A stretch of 51,855 nt of DNA from Bdellovibrionota bacterium. GTDB taxonomy: Bacteria; Bdellovibrionota_G; JALEGL01; DATDPG01. The translations under genes were made by a program, and so were the position numbers. The notes beneath the pieces were generated by a model. The model saw only the letters and a list, made by a program, of their open reading frames with translations, was not told the DNA's origin and ran no database searches. Below are positions 33,310 through 41,152 of the stretch, in pieces; position 1 is the first letter of the stretch, and every line of letters begins with the position of its first letter. The stretch spans positions 1-51,855 of the forward strand of contig DATDPG010000021.1 of assembly GCA_035292885.1 (NCBI GenBank), written 5' to 3'.

Positions 33310-35198
33310 ATTAGTTTTTCCACCGCCTCTTTCACTTCCGCAATTTTAAACGGCTGTCCCTGGACCTTGTTCAGTCCGATCGCATCGACCAGGAATTTGT
33401 GTCGAAGCACGAGTTTCAACTGCCCTAGGTTCAGCTCGGGAACGAGTATCTTTTCGAAGCGCTTTAGGACTTCGCCCAGGTTCTTGGGCATTGGATTCAA
33501 ATAACGGATGTGAATACTGGAGACCGCTTTCCCTTCTTGCTGAAGGGCCTCAACGGCCGTCGTGATCGCGCCGTACGTACTGCCCCATCCGACCACCAAT
33601 ACTTTTCCCGATGGCTTCCCGTAGATTTCGATGTCGGGAATGTCCTGTGCGATTCGCTCGATCTTGGCCGCCCGTAGACGGACCATCTTGTCGTGGTTGA
33701 TCGGGTCGTAGCTGACGTTTCCGGTGATGTCCTGCTTTTCCAAGCCGCCGATCCGGTGTTCCAACCCCTTTGTCCCGGGCACTACCCAGGGCCGTGCCAG
33801 GGTCTTCTCATCCCGTTGGTAGGGTTGGAAATTTTTCGCATCCACCAGATGTTTGATCTCAAACTTCTTGAGCGACTCAACCGAGGGGACTTTCCATGGC
33901 TCGGCGCCATTGGCGAGATAACCGTCCGAGAGAAAGAATACCGGCGTCATGTACTTGGTGGCGATCCGAAACGCCTCGGTGACGAACGAAAAGCATTCGC
34001 CGGGAGTTCCCGGAGCGACGACCGCAACGGGGCATTCGCTGTTCCGCCCGTACAACGCTTGCAGAAGGTCCGCCTGTTCGGTCTTCGTCGGAAGGCCGGT
34101 ACTGGGTCCTCCTCGCTGAACGTTGATAATAACCAAAGGAAGTTCCGTCATGACGGCGAGGCCGATCGCTTCCGACTTGAGAGCGACGCCCGGTCCGCTC
34201 GTTCCGGTCACACCGAGGTGCCCGCCGAACGAAGCACCGATCGCGGCGCCGATCGCCGAGATTTCATCTTCCGCTTGAAACGTTCGGATGTCGAAATGCT
34301 TCTGTTTGGAGAGTTCATGCAGGATGTCGCTGGCCGGCGTAATCGGATAGCTGCCGTAAAAAATCGGCTTTCCCGACAGCTGAGCGGCCGCAATCATTCC
34401 GAGCGCGGTCGCTTCGTTTCCCGTAATTTGGCGATAAAGGCCGGGGGCCAATGGCGCCTCGGGAACGCGGTAATGCGTGCCGAAGGCCTCGGCGGTCTCG
34501 CCGTAATAGTAGCCCGCCTTCAATGCCCGGCGGTTCGCTTCGGCGATCGCGGGAACTTTGGAGAATTTGTCGTCGATCCACCGCAGCGTCGGCTCCATCG
34601 TTCGATCGTAGAGCCAGAACATGAGTCCGAGTGCGAAAAAATTCTTACAGCGGTCCTGTTCTTTTTTGGAGAGACCCAAGTCTTTGAGCGACTCCTCGGT
34701 CAGCTTGTTCATCGGGATTTCAAAGACCCGGTAGCCGGAGAGCGACTCATCCGCCATGGGGTTCTTGTCGTACCCCACTTTTTTGAGATTTAGTTCCGTG
34801 AAGCTGTCGGTGTTGACGATCAAAATTCCGCCCTTCTCCAGATCGCGGAGATGAACTTTGAGTGCGGCCGGATTCATCGCGACCAGGACGTTCGGCTGAT
34901 CGCCCGGCGTTCGAATATCATGGCTCGAAAAGTTGAGCTGAAATCCGCTTACACCGGGGAGCGAACCGGCGGGTGCGCGGATTTCCGCGGGGAAATCCGG
35001 AAACGTGGCGATGTCGTTTCCGATGATCGCCGAGGTCTGCGTGAACTGAGTTCCCGTGATTTGCATCCCGTCGCCGGAATCACCGGCGAATCGGATCGTC
35101 ACGGAATCAAGTTCTTGAGTAACCGTCTTTTTCGACGAACGCGCCTGTGCGGCCTTCACGTCCTTGGCTTGGCCTGGGTCCGACATAATTCGATTCAT
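33306..35198 (-). CDS. korA: 2-oxoglutarate:ferredoxin oxidoreductase, fused gamma-alpha subunit
   Basis: A 630-residue fusion. Residues about 27-220 are the gamma domain ([17 protein letters not shown], then [19 protein letters not shown]). Residues about 260-600 are the alpha pyrimidine and transketolase-like domains ([73 protein letters not shown]). This architecture belongs to KorA of the two-subunit enzymes. It overlaps the upstream CBS gene by 4 bases and korB by 4 bases, so the order CBS, korA, korB, CBS reads as one operon. Confidence 0.92.
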   Translation of the reverse strand: MNRIMSDPGQAKDVKAAQARSSKKTVTQELDSVTIRFAGDSGDGMQITGTQFTQTSAIIGNDIATFPDFPAEIRAPAGSLPGVSGFQLNFSSHDIRTPGDQPNVLVAMNPAALKVHLRDLEKGGILIVNTDSFTELNLKKVGYDKNPMADESLSGYRVFEIPMNKLTEESLKDLGLSKKEQDRCKNFFALGLMFWLYDRTMEPTLRWIDDKFSKVPAIAEANRRALKAGYYYGETAEAFGTHYRVPEAPLAPGLYRQITGNEATALGMIAAAQLSGKPIFYGSYPITPASDILHELSKQKHFDIRTFQAEDEISAIGAAIGASFGGHLGVTGTSGPGVALKSEAIGLAVMTELPLVIINVQRGGPSTGLPTKTEQADLLQALYGRNSECPVAVVAPGTPGECFSFVTEAFRIATKYMTPVFFLSDGYLANGAEPWKVPSVESLKKFEIKHLVDAKNFQPYQRDEKTLARPWVVPGTKGLEHRIGGLEKQDITGNVSYDPINHDKMVRLRAAKIERIAQDIPDIEIYGKPSGKVLVVGWGSTYGAITTAVEALQQEGKAVSSIHIRYLNPMPKNLGEVLKRFEKILVPELNLGQLKLVLRHKFLVDAIGLNKVQGQPFKIAEVKEAVEKLI

Positions 35199-35626
35199 CC
35201 TCCTTCGGGGGTCAGCATTTTTTGGTTCAATCTGGGCGGAAGATTCATGACTTCGGCGGGAAAATGTTCCGCCAGGAGTCGAATGATATTTCGTACCGAC
35301 AACACGCCGAGCAGCGAATCATCCTGTTCGAAGATCGGTATGTGTCGAATGTTTTTCTTCCGCATGACGTAAATTGCTTTTCGAAGCGGTTCGTCGGCTT
35401 TCATGAGTGTTGCGGGGGAGGTCGCAAACTTCCGGACCGGTTCGTTCCAGGTGATCGCTTCATTCATCACGCGAATCAATAGATCCCGTTCCGTAAAGAT
35501 CCCAACGACCTTGTTCGCGGCGTTTCCTCGGGAGATGACGACCACTGAACCGACCTTTTCCTTCCGCATCGATTCCACCACTTCTTCGAGGGGTGCGTCC
35601 TCCCGCGCCACCACCCCTGGCGCCAA
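35195..35626 (-). CDS. CBS-domain pair protein
   Basis: A two-CBS-motif protein of about 143 residues: [20 protein letters not shown] with [15 protein letters not shown], then [22 protein letters not shown] with [18 protein letters not shown]. It ends overlapping korA by 4 bases. The only ordinary start is TTG 35626, yet the frame stays open to 35713 and the residues just upstream (KLLHNYLIRQLN) look plausible for the family, so the true start may be a rare codon upstream. Probably an adenylate-sensing regulator of KorAB; inference from context. Confidence 0.78.
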   Translation of the reverse strand: MAPGVVAREDAPLEEVVESMRKEKVGSVVVISRGNAANKVVGIFTERDLLIRVMNEAITWNEPVRKFATSPATLMKADEPLRKAIYVMRKKNIRHIPIFEQDDSLLGVLSVRNIIRLLAEHFPAEVMNLPPRLNQKMLTPEGG

Positions 35627-35713
35627 ATTCAGTTGGCGAATCAGGTAGTTATGCAGCAGTTTTTCCGGTGTTTTTGTCGTAGAAATCCCGTTTTTTCGGC
35701 GAAAACTATACGC

Positions 35714-36697
35714 TCACCGTGCCGGAGCGCAATCCCGCCTGCCCGAGCTCCGCATTTCAGCAAATGAGCCGCAATCTCGAAGGGCCGCTTTTGCGTTCCG
35801 GGCGAGGGCGGATCTGCCGATTCTTCGAAAACTCGTGGAGTCAAAGTGTCTGTGAAAATCGTCTTCTGACAGCGTACAAAGTTCCTGAAGGGAAAGACGG
35901 AGATGCGGCAGAGGACGCAGGGCTTCCAATCGCATCGGAAACGGTTCGTGATTCCAGGGGCAGACCTCCTGGCAGATGTCGCAGCCGGCAACCCAGCCGT
36001 TTAGTCGCTGAGCGATCGGTTCAGGAATCTCGCCGTTTCGATTCTCGACCGTCTGGTAGGAGATGCAGCGGTCGGATCGAAGTTGATACGGCGCTTCCAA
36101 CGCTTGGGTCGGACAGGCGTCCAGACAACGCGTACACGTCCCGCACCGGTTGAGCGCCGGCGCGTCCGTCGGAAGATCGAGCGTCGACAGAAGTTCACCC
36201 AAATAAAGATAAGAGCCGGTCTCTTCACTCATCAGGCAGGTGTTCTTGCCGATCCATCCGATTCCCGCCCGCTCGGCCAGGCTTCGTTCGAGAATCGGCC
36301 CGGTATCCACGTACGTCCGATATCGAAACGGCGCATCGACTTGTTCTGACAGCCAAGCGGCGAGCTGTTCCAATTTTTCAAGAACGACCTTGTGATAATC
36401 GAGTCCCCAAGCATAACGAGCGAACTTGGCGTTTGTAGGTTGGTGGTTGCTTTGCGGCGCATATGAAATGGCGCCGACAATTACGGTCCGGACGCCGGGC
36501 AGGACTCGCTGAAGGTCCCTCCGTTTTTCGACTCGGGAAGGTTCGGTCAGATACCAAAGATCGCCTGCGCCGCCTCGTTCTATCCAGTCGAGGTAACGGC
36601 GAAAGTCCGCGGGAGGGTCCGCCGTTGTGATGCCAATGCGGTCAAAGCCGATGGAAAGGCCGTATTCCTTTAAAGTTTCGGCCCCGGAGCGTTTCAC
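35714..36697 (-). CDS. queG: epoxyqueuosine reductase
   Basis: An enzyme of about 327 residues making the last step of queuosine in tRNA. It binds cobalamin and two [4Fe-4S] clusters. Hallmarks are FDRIGITTADPP near the N-terminus, YHKVVLEKLEQLAAWL, the catalytic-site VDTGPILERSLAERAGIGWIGKNTCLM, then cluster motifs CGTCTRCLDACPTQAL and GCDICQEVCPWN. I use GTG 36697 (VKRSGAETLKEYG); TTG 36733 is in frame and possible. queE at 23.5 kb belongs to the same pathway. B12 use fits with the adenosyltransferase in the window, although QueG uses cobalamin without requiring adenosylation. Confidence 0.93.
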   Translation of the reverse strand: MKRSGAETLKEYGLSIGFDRIGITTADPPADFRRYLDWIERGGAGDLWYLTEPSRVEKRRDLQRVLPGVRTVIVGAISYAPQSNHQPTNAKFARYAWGLDYHKVVLEKLEQLAAWLSEQVDAPFRYRTYVDTGPILERSLAERAGIGWIGKNTCLMSEETGSYLYLGELLSTLDLPTDAPALNRCGTCTRCLDACPTQALEAPYQLRSDRCISYQTVENRNGEIPEPIAQRLNGWVAGCDICQEVCPWNHEPFPMRLEALRPLPHLRLSLQELCTLSEDDFHRHFDSTSFRRIGRSALARNAKAALRDCGSFAEMRSSGRRDCAPAR

Positions 36698-36818
36698 GGG
36701 AACGAGAATGTCGTGGCCGGATTCATTCAGCAAGTCCAGGGCAATTACGCTTGCGAAAAAGTTGCGGAGTCCTAAAACCTTCTTGCGGACGGAACTCTGG
36801 TTTCTGGGTGGAATACTC

Positions 36819-36824
36819 TATAAT
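36819..36824 (+). promoter_or_regulatory. possible -10 element before the 12-haem cytochrome gene
   Basis: A perfect TATAAT in otherwise GC-richer sequence, 110 bases before the cytochrome ATG and close to the divergent queG start. No good -35 box lies 16-18 bases upstream (TCTGGT at 17), so this is a weak call and may need an activator. Confidence 0.25.
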
Positions 36825-36933
36825 TTCAAGCATATTATATGCGAGTAGCTTGTCTGTTTCTTGCAAAAGAAACCAAAACCTTCGGATGGACCAGGGGTAC
36901 CCAGATGAAGAGAACGTAAAGGCGACTCGGATT

Positions 36934-38010
36934 ATGACTAAACGAGTACATTGCCGGATTCTTATAGCCGGACTCGGCCTGATTTTTTCGGGATGTTCTC
37001 TCTCGTCTTCTTCCAACAGAGACTCAGAACTTACGAATGGTGCGGCTTCGACCGACAACCATTCTCGATTCCCTGTCAATGCGGCCAGCGTCCACGCTTC
37101 GACGACATGCAACGACTGCCACGGGAACTTTGACACTTTTTTACAGTTTTCATGTATCGATTGCCACGAGCATGAACAGCTTTCGACAACGTCCAAACAC
37201 TCGGGGATTTCCGGATTCACATACGATAGCAATGCTTGTTACAGCTGCCACCCCGACGGTACCTCCGCGGCCATCAACCACGAAACGTTTTTTCCGATTA
37301 GTGCGGGTACCATACATGCGGGAATCGATTGCTCCACCTGTCACTTGGATGCCACCAAACGATCGGTTCTCGGATGCGCGACCGAAGTGTGCCATCCAAA
37401 GGCAACGACGGACGGAGATCATACGGCGATATCGGGCTATTCGTATGATGGCTCATCCTGCTACGGATGCCACCCAAAAGGCACGGCCGACGCCTCGTCC
37501 ACAGTCAATCACGCTCTGATTTTTCCCATCGCGCCTGGAACAACGCACGTTGTGGCGAGTTGTTCGAACTGCCACGTCGATCCGGCGAATCGTCAAGTTG
37601 TTGCATGTGTGGATTGCCACATGTCGGATGGTTCGACGGAACATAGCAAGCCCGAAACCGACCTCCAACACGTGAATCCGAATATCCTGCTTTCGGTTAA
37701 AGACTATGCTTTCTTGACGCCGGATTGCCTCGACTGTCATCCCGATTCGAACGTCGCGCGAGTAAGCACCCATCTCCCTTTTGAAATTCAGAAAACTTCC
37801 GCCAGCAAACCCGGAAGCACGCCCAAGCACTACAATCGAGAATGCCGGAAGTGCCATAACAGCAGCCAGGCAAGCAAACCGTTCGAAGCGACCGATTTTA
37901 ATGTTTACTCTTGTCTCCCTTGCCACAATAGCGGCCATACCCAAAGCTATAACAATGTCGCCGCCACCTGCACTCAGTCAGGTTGTCACGAAACCGGATG
38001 GAGGCCCTAA
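36934..38010 (+). CDS. 12-haem c-type cytochrome lipoprotein
   Basis: A 358-residue lipoprotein: a signal peptide ending in the lipobox LIFSGC, then 12 haem-binding motifs. Ten are CxxCH (for example CNDCH, CIDCH, CYSCH, CRKCH) and two are the wider CX4CH (CATEVCH and CTQSGCH). A repeated unit starts with SGYSYDGSSCYGCHPKGT and ends with INH or VNHA...FPI, with many free His for bis-His ligation. It is likely on the outer membrane, possibly exposed. It is the outermost candidate of an electron conduit with the neighbouring barrel and cytochromes. ATG 36934 is chosen for the signal peptide; longer frames begin inside queG's upstream region. Confidence 0.85.
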   Translation: MTKRVHCRILIAGLGLIFSGCSLSSSSNRDSELTNGAASTDNHSRFPVNAASVHASTTCNDCHGNFDTFLQFSCIDCHEHEQLSTTSKHSGISGFTYDSNACYSCHPDGTSAAINHETFFPISAGTIHAGIDCSTCHLDATKRSVLGCATEVCHPKATTDGDHTAISGYSYDGSSCYGCHPKGTADASSTVNHALIFPIAPGTTHVVASCSNCHVDPANRQVVACVDCHMSDGSTEHSKPETDLQHVNPNILLSVKDYAFLTPDCLDCHPDSNVARVSTHLPFEIQKTSASKPGSTPKHYNRECRKCHNSSQASKPFEATDFNVYSCLPCHNSGHTQSYNNVAATCTQSGCHETGWRP

Positions 38011-38447
38011 TTGTTTGGAGCGCTGTCGTTGATCCAGGTTCGAATTTGATCGATCCTAGAATTCGCGAGACCGGATGTATTCCTCGGCATCACCTCCCCC
38101 TCGTCCGGCTCGAGAGTAGAGTCCAACTTTTGAACGAGAAAACTGTTGACCGGATCTCCCGGAACGACACGGACCTTTCCACGAGCCGCGGCATTTACTT
38201 GCTGAGCCGGGACATTGATCAACTGAGCGTACGAAACCGCTGCGGACGTAAGATCCAGCCCGCCACCCGCGGAGGAATCGTGGCAGGTCGACTGGGTACA
38301 AGATGGAGTGAAGATTTCGGATTGGATCGTGGAAAAAGTCACAGGTTCGGTGGGTGTCGGAGTCGGAGTGGGGGTGGATCCGTCGTTCGAATCCGAACAA
38401 CTGCTCACCAGCAAAATGCAGACGACCCGAGAGAGTGTGACTCTCAC
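38007..38447 (-). CDS. small lipoprotein with single CX4CH haem motif
   Basis: A 146-residue protein with signal peptide and lipobox (CILLVSSC), a Thr/Pro linker of (TP) repeats, and one motif CTQSTCH in IFTPSCTQSTCHDSSAGGG. The rest (LDLTSAAVSYAQLINVP, then RVVPGDPVNSFLVQKL and EVMPRN) matches the cytochrome-c-like domain found in many secreted proteins of Planctomycetes and Deltaproteobacteria, where Met of EVMP is the likely sixth ligand. The CX4CH spacing is again unusual. It converges on the 12-haem gene with a 4-base overlap and is divergent from the barrel gene. Confidence 0.75.
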   Translation of the reverse strand: MRVTLSRVVCILLVSSCSDSNDGSTPTPTPTPTEPVTFSTIQSEIFTPSCTQSTCHDSSAGGGLDLTSAAVSYAQLINVPAQQVNAAARGKVRVVPGDPVNSFLVQKLDSTLEPDEGEVMPRNTSGLANSRIDQIRTWINDSAPNN

Positions 38448-38489
38448 GTCAACAATGATGGACTAACCGAGAAACCGTCGCAATAATTG

Positions 38490-40334
38490 ATGGGCACCAT
38501 GCGGACGTTCCCACTTTCTTTCTTGGTTTTGGCACTCTTTCTTCCAAATTCAGCGAGAACGGAGCCGAGGACCGTCACCGTCAACAATTTGCCGGTATTC
38601 GCCGAACCCAATTCCAAAAGCGAAGTGTTGCTACGATTGCAGAAGAACCAGATGGTGGATCGTCTCGAGACTCGAGGCCCCTGGTCCAGAATCAGGGTGA
38701 ATTTTGGAGGTATGAAATTCGAAGCGTGGGTCCCGACTAAGGCATTAATTTCCGGCCAGAAAGAGAATATTCAAGACCAAAAGACAATTTTCACACCCAA
38801 AAGGACGCGAAAGGCCATCGAAGCAAGGGTGGTCTATGTAACGATTCATGAAGCCTATATCGATGTCGGGAGCTTGGACGGCGTCGTGACGGGAGTTGAG
38901 TTGAGAGCCCTTTCGGGTCGCGCCGCGCCCGCACCGTGCCGTGTGTCCCAAGTGTCCGACCGTTCCGCTATGTGTGTCGGTTTTCTTCCTCGTGTTGGCG
39001 ATCGCCTTCAGGGGTGGGGGGAAGTCCCCATTCCGGAAACCGTGGAACGCTCCACAACGCTCCCCATCGAAAGCTCGGAGGAAATCCGGCGGAGAAACCA
39101 AATCAGTTCGGCGGTTTTTCAAAAAATCACGTACGTCCACAGGGAAGTGCTGGCGGGAAAGTTCGTTCCGATCCCGGTCAGTGGGTCGGTAGGCCACGAC
39201 ACCTGGTATTCGACCGGCTCAACGTCTTATCAACGGGAGCAGGCGAACATTTCGGTCTTTAGCGCTTCTCTCGGCAAAGGCTGGGACGCATCCGTGGATC
39301 TGTCCACGTGGTTCTGGAGCCAACGGCCGGATACGCGTCGCTTCCGCCCGGGCGATTCGGTTCAGCTTTATTTGTGGCAAGCGTTGGTCGAGCATCGACC
39401 GACGACGGATCCGTTCCGTGTCGCCGCCGGCCGGATGCGGCCGTACGCGCTACCCGGAATAGTCATGTTTGACGGGATCCAGAGTGGATATCGGATTCAC
39501 CGTGGAGCTGAAGTGGGAATCTACGGAGGATTACTTCCCGATATCACCACGCTTTATCCACAAAAGAACCCTTGGCTCGCTGGCGCCTACTATCAACAGG
39601 ATATCGTCATGACCAAGGACCTCCTTGTGAAAGAGGATTTTCGTGTCGGTCTTGCGAAGTCGGACGATTTCGGCAATCGCGTGGAACTGCAAACGTTATG
39701 GACCGCCTCATGGAAACGCTGGGTCGATTTTGGAGTCGACGCAAAGGCCGGTCTAACTGGCGGGGATCTTGGCGGACCGACATTCGATGCGTTACGGGTC
39801 GACATCGGCTTTCGTCCGATCGATCCGCTCCGTATATTGTTGGACGGCCGTCTCTTGCAACGGCAAACCGTCGAGGTGGGTGCGCCGGTCGCTGAAGGCT
39901 CACGGCACACAGACGGGACCATTTTATACGATCTTTATTCGTGGATGACCCTGGGACTGATGGGTGGGTACGCGAGTGAGAAAGGAGGGGATTCGCTCGA
40001 TCGTTATTATGCAGGGCCGGAAGGCCGTTTTTCCAACGTGATGGGATCAAGAAGCCAGGTTACGCTCGGGGTTCAGGAAGAATTTGGGTGGCTGCGTGGA
40101 AGAATGTTCTATCTCTCCCCTCAAAAAGAATTTACGAAGGAATTTCGTTGGATGGGCCGCGCCTCGTATTCCCAGGAAGCGGAAGCGGATCAAGTTACGG
40201 ACGAATGGGGTGCCTACTCGGCATTCGATCTCTCTCTGCTTTCGTGGCTTTCCGGCCGCATTTACGCCGACCTTCGGGATGGCAGCGGACCGTTCGGTGT
40301 CATCGCCGGTCTCGAATTCTCCGGCCGACTTTAG
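38490..40334 (+). CDS. outer-membrane beta-barrel with N-terminal SH3-like domain
   Basis: A 614-residue exported protein: signal peptide (RTFPLSFLVLALFLPNSART), an SH3b-like domain (residues about 28-90: VNNLPVFAEPNSKSEVLLRL and GPWSRIRV), a small second beta domain, then from about 200 a barrel-like region of some 400 residues with alternating strands, ending AGLEFSGRL. The barrel part (RVAAGRMRPYALPG, VMFDGIQSGYRI) is of a size that could hold a cytochrome, as MtrB/PioB barrels do. No haem motif or CxxC is present. Placed among four cytochrome genes it is the best candidate for an outer-membrane sheath, by inference from context. Confidence 0.72.
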   Translation: MGTMRTFPLSFLVLALFLPNSARTEPRTVTVNNLPVFAEPNSKSEVLLRLQKNQMVDRLETRGPWSRIRVNFGGMKFEAWVPTKALISGQKENIQDQKTIFTPKRTRKAIEARVVYVTIHEAYIDVGSLDGVVTGVELRALSGRAAPAPCRVSQVSDRSAMCVGFLPRVGDRLQGWGEVPIPETVERSTTLPIESSEEIRRRNQISSAVFQKITYVHREVLAGKFVPIPVSGSVGHDTWYSTGSTSYQREQANISVFSASLGKGWDASVDLSTWFWSQRPDTRRFRPGDSVQLYLWQALVEHRPTTDPFRVAAGRMRPYALPGIVMFDGIQSGYRIHRGAEVGIYGGLLPDITTLYPQKNPWLAGAYYQQDIVMTKDLLVKEDFRVGLAKSDDFGNRVELQTLWTASWKRWVDFGVDAKAGLTGGDLGGPTFDALRVDIGFRPIDPLRILLDGRLLQRQTVEVGAPVAEGSRHTDGTILYDLYSWMTLGLMGGYASEKGGDSLDRYYAGPEGRFSNVMGSRSQVTLGVQEEFGWLRGRMFYLSPQKEFTKEFRWMGRASYSQEAEADQVTDEWGAYSAFDLSLLSWLSGRIYADLRDGSGPFGVIAGLEFSGRL

Positions 40335-40345
40335 ATTCAATAAAT

Positions 40346-41152
40346 TCAATTGTTAGCGTGGTGGCAGGAATAACATTTCTGATCCTTATATTGATATCCC
40401 GCCACGCTTTTATGTTTGTCGTCCATTTTCGATTGAGAATGCGCGCTCGTATGGCAATTTCCGCAGAAAAACGTCCCGGTTGAACAGGCTCCTGAGACGG
40501 TGATACCCGCCAGTGAGCTATGGCATTCAAGACAAGCAAATTTCGAGTGCGGACCGCGCGTGATTGGGAAGCAACTGTTGTGCCCCGGGAACGTGGCCGG
40601 CCTCCATCGCGTGGGGTGGTGGCAGTCGCGGCAATTCGTTCCAAAACCAAACGCCACATGGTCAAGACTGCGGGAGGCGGTAGCTAAGTAGTCCGTCTGG
40701 TGGCAGGCGTAACATTCAAGCGCCGCGCGCGAGAATGTTTTTTCACGCTTTTCCATATGACATTCCTCACACGGAATTAGTGCGTGCCGGCCGGTGAGAG
40801 GGAAATTGGTTCTTCGGTGCGCTTCGGGCCCGAAGTTGCCAATCCAGCTGTTCTCATCATGGCATTTCTCGCAGTTCATTCCGAGCTGGCCGGCATGAAT
40901 ATCCTGATGACACGCACGGCACGTCTGATCAATGCGTTTTTCGTAGGCACCGCTTTCATGACATCGCCGGCACAAAACGGCCTGATGTTTCCCTTTGAGG
41001 AGAAAACCGGTTTTCGAATGATTGAACGCGGCGAATTCCCAGGCCGAAGAGCTATGGCATTTTTCGCACGGTTCAACCGAAGAAGTCTGCGCGAGCGCGC
41101 GCGAACCCATGAGTCCAAGACAGAGAACAAGATATTTAAACGTGGTCCTCAC
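40346..41152 (-). CDS. 10-haem secreted c-type cytochrome
   Basis: A 268-residue periplasmic protein with signal peptide (FKYLVLCLGLMGSRALA) and ten CxxCH motifs, from CEKCH at about residue 29 to CYSCH close to the C-terminus. It carries the same module as its upstream neighbour: F-x-L-x-G-x-H, about six residues, CxxCH, then CxxCH-x-D-x-H-x-G-Q (TNFPLTGRHALIPCEECH; CHQDIHAGQLGMNCEKCH). Its ATG overlaps the 20-haem gene stop (ATGA), so both are made together. Probably a soluble periplasmic electron carrier or wire. Confidence 0.88.
   Translation of the reverse strand: MRTTFKYLVLCLGLMGSRALAQTSSVEPCEKCHSSSAWEFAAFNHSKTGFLLKGKHQAVLCRRCHESGAYEKRIDQTCRACHQDIHAGQLGMNCEKCHDENSWIGNFGPEAHRRTNFPLTGRHALIPCEECHMEKREKTFSRAALECYACHQTDYLATASRSLDHVAFGFGTNCRDCHHPTRWRPATFPGHNSCFPITRGPHSKFACLECHSSLAGITVSGACSTGTFFCGNCHTSAHSQSKMDDKHKSVAGYQYKDQKCYSCHHANN

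Noticed and set aside
32293-35198. Pyruvate or branched-chain ferredoxin oxidoreductase
   Set aside because: The fused gamma-alpha subunit plus short beta subunit and the beta motif order match two-subunit KorAB. Specificity is still not proven from sequence.
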